Assembly: GCF_963662885.1 (NCBI RefSeq)
Contig: NZ_OY760064.1
Coordinates: 62,001 to 126,000, forward strand
From: an uncultured Pseudodesulfovibrio sp.
GTDB taxonomy: Bacteria; Desulfobacterota; Desulfovibrionia; Desulfovibrionales; Desulfovibrionaceae
Length of the DNA: 64,000 bases
Direction: 5' to 3'
Both the position numbers and the translations under genes were made by a program. Of this stretch, positions 61,935-64,000 are shown in pieces. The stretch's first letter is position 1. Each line of letters begins with the position of its first letter. The notes under the pieces were generated by a model that saw only the letters and a list, made by a program, of their open reading frames with translations, ran no database searches and had not been told where the DNA came from.

Positions 61935-62807
61935 TTACCCGCCGAGTTCCGGCAGACCGGAAATGATGTCCAGGCATACGTCGGCATTGTTCAGTGAATA
62001 CAGATGGATGCCGGGCGCACCGAGGTCCAGTAGCTCGCGCACCTGACGCCGGGCTATCTCGATCCCCTTGCGCCGGACCGCTTCGTCGCCGCCTTCCTGG
62101 TCGGCCTGTTGCAGTTCCAGATAGAGCTTGAGCGGAATGTTGGCCCCACACAGGGACAGGATGCGGTTCAGGGAGGCCATGCTCAGGACCGGGAGGATTC
62201 CAGGAAGCACGGGATCGGTCACGCCCCGGCTCTCCAATCGGCGGACGAGATCCCGGTAGCGGCGCACGTCGAAGAACAGCTGGGTCACGGCAAAGTCCGC
62301 CCCCGCGTTGAACTTGTGGCAGGTCCAGCGCAGGTCATCGTCAATGGAAGGGGATTCCGGATGGGCGTCGGGGTAGCAGGCCGTGGCCACGCCCATTTCG
62401 GGCCAGCCTGCCTTGACGAACTCCACCAAATCCGAGGCGTGGCGGAAATCCTTCCATATCTCGCTCTCGTCACCCGGCATGTCGCCGCGCAGGGCCAGGA
62501 CGTCGTGTATGTCCGCTTCCAGGAGTCGGTCGATGTATTCGGCGATGGATTGTCTTTCCGCGCCCACGCAGGTCAGGTGGGACATGACCGTCAGGCCGAA
62601 CTGCCTGCGCATCTCGGCGGCAATGTCCAGGGTGTTGTCCCGGAACGATCCCCCAGCTCCATAGGTCACGGAGGCGAAGGCCGGATTGAGTTCGGCCAGT
62701 CGTTCCACCTGGCCGAAGAACCGGGGCCACTGTTCCCGTTCCTTGGGCGGGAAGAATTCGAGAGAGAGGAAGGGGGACTGGGCCTTGATGCGGTCGATGA
62801 TCTTCAT
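61935..62807 (-). CDS. metF: 5,10-methylenetetrahydrofolate reductase MetF
   Basis: A 290-aa flavoprotein that reduces methylene-THF to methyl-THF, the methyl donor for methionine synthesis. The TIM-barrel landmarks are present: FLSLEFFPPKER with the catalytic Glu, SVTYGAGGS, HLTCVGAERQSI, LALRGDMPG and TQLFFDVRRY. It follows metE by 60 bases in the same direction, so they probably share a transcript, and ends 77 bases before the riboswitch of nrdD. Confidence 0.95.
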   Translation of the reverse strand: MKIIDRIKAQSPFLSLEFFPPKEREQWPRFFGQVERLAELNPAFASVTYGAGGSFRDNTLDIAAEMRRQFGLTVMSHLTCVGAERQSIAEYIDRLLEADIHDVLALRGDMPGDESEIWKDFRHASDLVEFVKAGWPEMGVATACYPDAHPESPSIDDDLRWTCHKFNAGADFAVTQLFFDVRRYRDLVRRLESRGVTDPVLPGILPVLSMASLNRILSLCGANIPLKLYLELQQADQEGGDEAVRRKGIEIARRQVRELLDLGAPGIHLYSLNNADVCLDIISGLPELGG

Positions 62808-62827
62808 GGGGTATCCTTGTAAGGGGT

Positions 62828-62851
62828 GGGCGGGAAGGTTGCTTCCCGCCC
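62828..62851 (-). other. Intercistronic hairpin between metE and metF
   Basis: GGGCGGGAAG pairs perfectly with CTTCCCGCCC around a four-base loop. No T run follows on the minus strand, so it is more likely an mRNA-stability or processing element than a terminator. Confidence 0.55.
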
Positions 62852-62867
62852 GAGGTGGTATCGGAGG

Positions 62868-64000
62868 TTATTGCTGTTCCTGGCGCAGTCTGCGGGCAGC
62901 CTGAACCATATTTTTAAGCGAGGACAGTGTTTCGGGCCAGGCCCGTGTCTTCAGGCCGCAATCCGGGTTGACCCAGAGTCTGCGGGCCGGAACGACGGCC
63001 AGGGCCTTTTTAAGCAGGGAGTGGATTTCTTCTTCGGACGGCACGCGGGGACTGTGGATGTCGTACACGCCCGGTCCGATGTCCGCCGGGTATTCGTCGG
63101 CGTCGACGGCGTCGAGCAATTCCATCTTGCTGCGGCTGGCCTCGATGCTGATGACGTCCGCGTCCATTCGGGCGATGGCCGACAGGATGGCGTTGAATTC
63201 GCTGTAGCACATGTGCGAGTGGATCTGGGTCTCGTCCTTGACCCCACCGGCCGTCAGCCGGAAGCAGTCGACAGCCCAGCGCAGATAGTCGGCCTGTTCG
63301 GCCCGGCGCAGGGGCATGCCCTCGCGCAGGGCGGCTTCGTCTATCTGGATGGCTTTTATGCCTGCGGCCTCCAGGTCCAGCACCTCGTCGCGCATGGCCA
63401 GGGCGAGCTGGCGGCAGACCTCTTCGCGGGGGATGTCGTTGCGCACGAAGCTCCAGCACAGGATGGTCACCGGACCGGTGAGCATGCCTTTCATGGGCTT
63501 GTCGGTCAGGGATTGCGCGTACACGGCCCAGTCCACGGTCATTGGGGCGGGGCGGGATACGTCGCCATAGATGACCGGCGGCTTGACGCAGCGGCTGCCG
63601 TAGCTTTGGACCCAGCCGTTTTGCGTGAAGCAGAAACCCTTGAGCTGCTGGCCGAAGTATTCGACCATGTCGTTTCGCTCCGGTTCGCCGTGAACCAGCA
63701 CGTCCAGTCCCAATTCCTCCTGCCGGGCGACCACTTCGGCGATTTCCGCCCGCATGGCGGCGATGTATTCCGCTTCGGACAGTTCTCCCTTGCGGAAGCG
63801 CAGGCGCGTGCGCCGGATTTCCGTGGTCTGGGGGTAGGAGCCGATGGTCGTGGTCGGGAACAGGGGGAGGTCCAGCCGGGCGTGCTGTATCGATGAACGT
63901 ATGGCCAGGGGCGAAGCGCGATTATACATCTCTGGCGTGATCGCACGGACCCGTTCACGAACAACGTCGTCGGTCACGGCACGGTTTTCGGATCGGGCCA
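62868..64000 (-). CDS. metE: Cobalamin-independent methionine synthase MetE, C-terminal part (continues beyond window)
   Basis: About 377 residues are visible; the frame is open to the window edge, while full MetE proteins are about 750 aa. The catalytic half starts near LPLFPTTTIGSYPQT. Zinc ligands are in IHSHMCYSEFN (His and Cys), SIEASRSKMELL (Glu) and WVNPDCGLKTR (Cys). MTGPVTILCWSF-like and VHGEPERNDMVEYF stretches are typical. It transfers a methyl group from methyl-THF polyglutamate to homocysteine without B12. A GTG at 63977 is an internal codon, not a likely start. Its upstream control region lies outside the window. Confidence 0.93.
   Translation of the reverse strand, partial: ARSENRAVTDDVVRERVRAITPEMYNRASPLAIRSSIQHARLDLPLFPTTTIGSYPQTTEIRRTRLRFRKGELSEAEYIAAMRAEIAEVVARQEELGLDVLVHGEPERNDMVEYFGQQLKGFCFTQNGWVQSYGSRCVKPPVIYGDVSRPAPMTVDWAVYAQSLTDKPMKGMLTGPVTILCWSFVRNDIPREEVCRQLALAMRDEVLDLEAAGIKAIQIDEAALREGMPLRRAEQADYLRWAVDCFRLTAGGVKDETQIHSHMCYSEFNAILSAIARMDADVISIEASRSKMELLDAVDADEYPADIGPGVYDIHSPRVPSEEEIHSLLKKALAVVPARRLWVNPDCGLKTRAWPETLSSLKNMVQAARRLRQEQQ

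Overview
The window looks like the chromosome of a Desulfovibrio or Pseudodesulfovibrio-type sulfate-reducing bacterium (Desulfobacterota). The backbone is GC-rich. It carries a nif cluster with NifB and NifA, an anaerobic ribonucleotide reductase, many Fe-S and radical-SAM proteins, and a Lap-type adhesin locus of the kind known in Desulfovibrio. The genus is inferred from gene content, not from a marker gene.

Layout. 1-4.5 kb: end of a nif cluster (3' part of nifN, nifB with a NifX-like tail, a small unknown protein, and nifA in opposite orientation). 4.6-7.6 kb: a YgiQ-type radical-SAM protein and a quinone-oxidoreductase-like enzyme. 7.6-30 kb: a large-adhesin secretion locus. It has a type I secretion ABC transporter with a long disordered N-terminus, an HlyD-type adaptor, a LapG-like cysteine protease, a membrane PAS/HD-GYP-like protein whose HD metal motif is degenerate, a TolC-type outer membrane protein, and three probable secreted substrates: a 273-aa protein, a 3029-aa giant adhesin and a 799-aa adhesin. 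Both adhesins carry a di-alanine LapG-type cleavage site at residues 103-106. I infer cell-surface adhesin retention and release controlled through the LapG protease and the HD-GYP-like receptor. 30-34.7 kb: an operon of an SH3 protein, an M48 metalloprotease and a CHASE2 adenylate cyclase, then a ferredoxin-nitroreductase.

34.8-47.5 kb: AT-rich foreign DNA integrated at tRNA-Ala(GGC). Three direct copies of the tRNA 3' end (34860, 44409, 47410) delimit two tandem elements. Element 1 carries a tyrosine integrase (lacking the usual first catalytic arginine), an AlpA-like protein, a frameshifted gene and a compact operon: an RloC/PrrC-like anticodon-nuclease ATPase, a ZorA-like and a ZorB-like proton-channel pair, an HNH endonuclease and an AlbA_2 gene broken by an internal stop. 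Element 2 carries a decayed NUDIX gene and a nuclease-helicase of the DUF2075/Schlafen-like type. Each attachment copy is followed at once by its own rho-independent terminator. The element 1 operon is my best candidate for an undescribed system, probably anti-phage.

47.5-64 kb: backbone again. It holds a ribose operon (rbsB-A-C-K-R) with tandem LacI-type operators, a periplasmic binding protein, a small unknown protein, a zinc alcohol dehydrogenase with a neighbouring AraC-type regulator, an Fe-S aldo/keto reductase, nrdD behind a cobalamin riboswitch, metF and the 3' part of metE. The last group links folate/methionine and deoxynucleotide synthesis to B12 supply.
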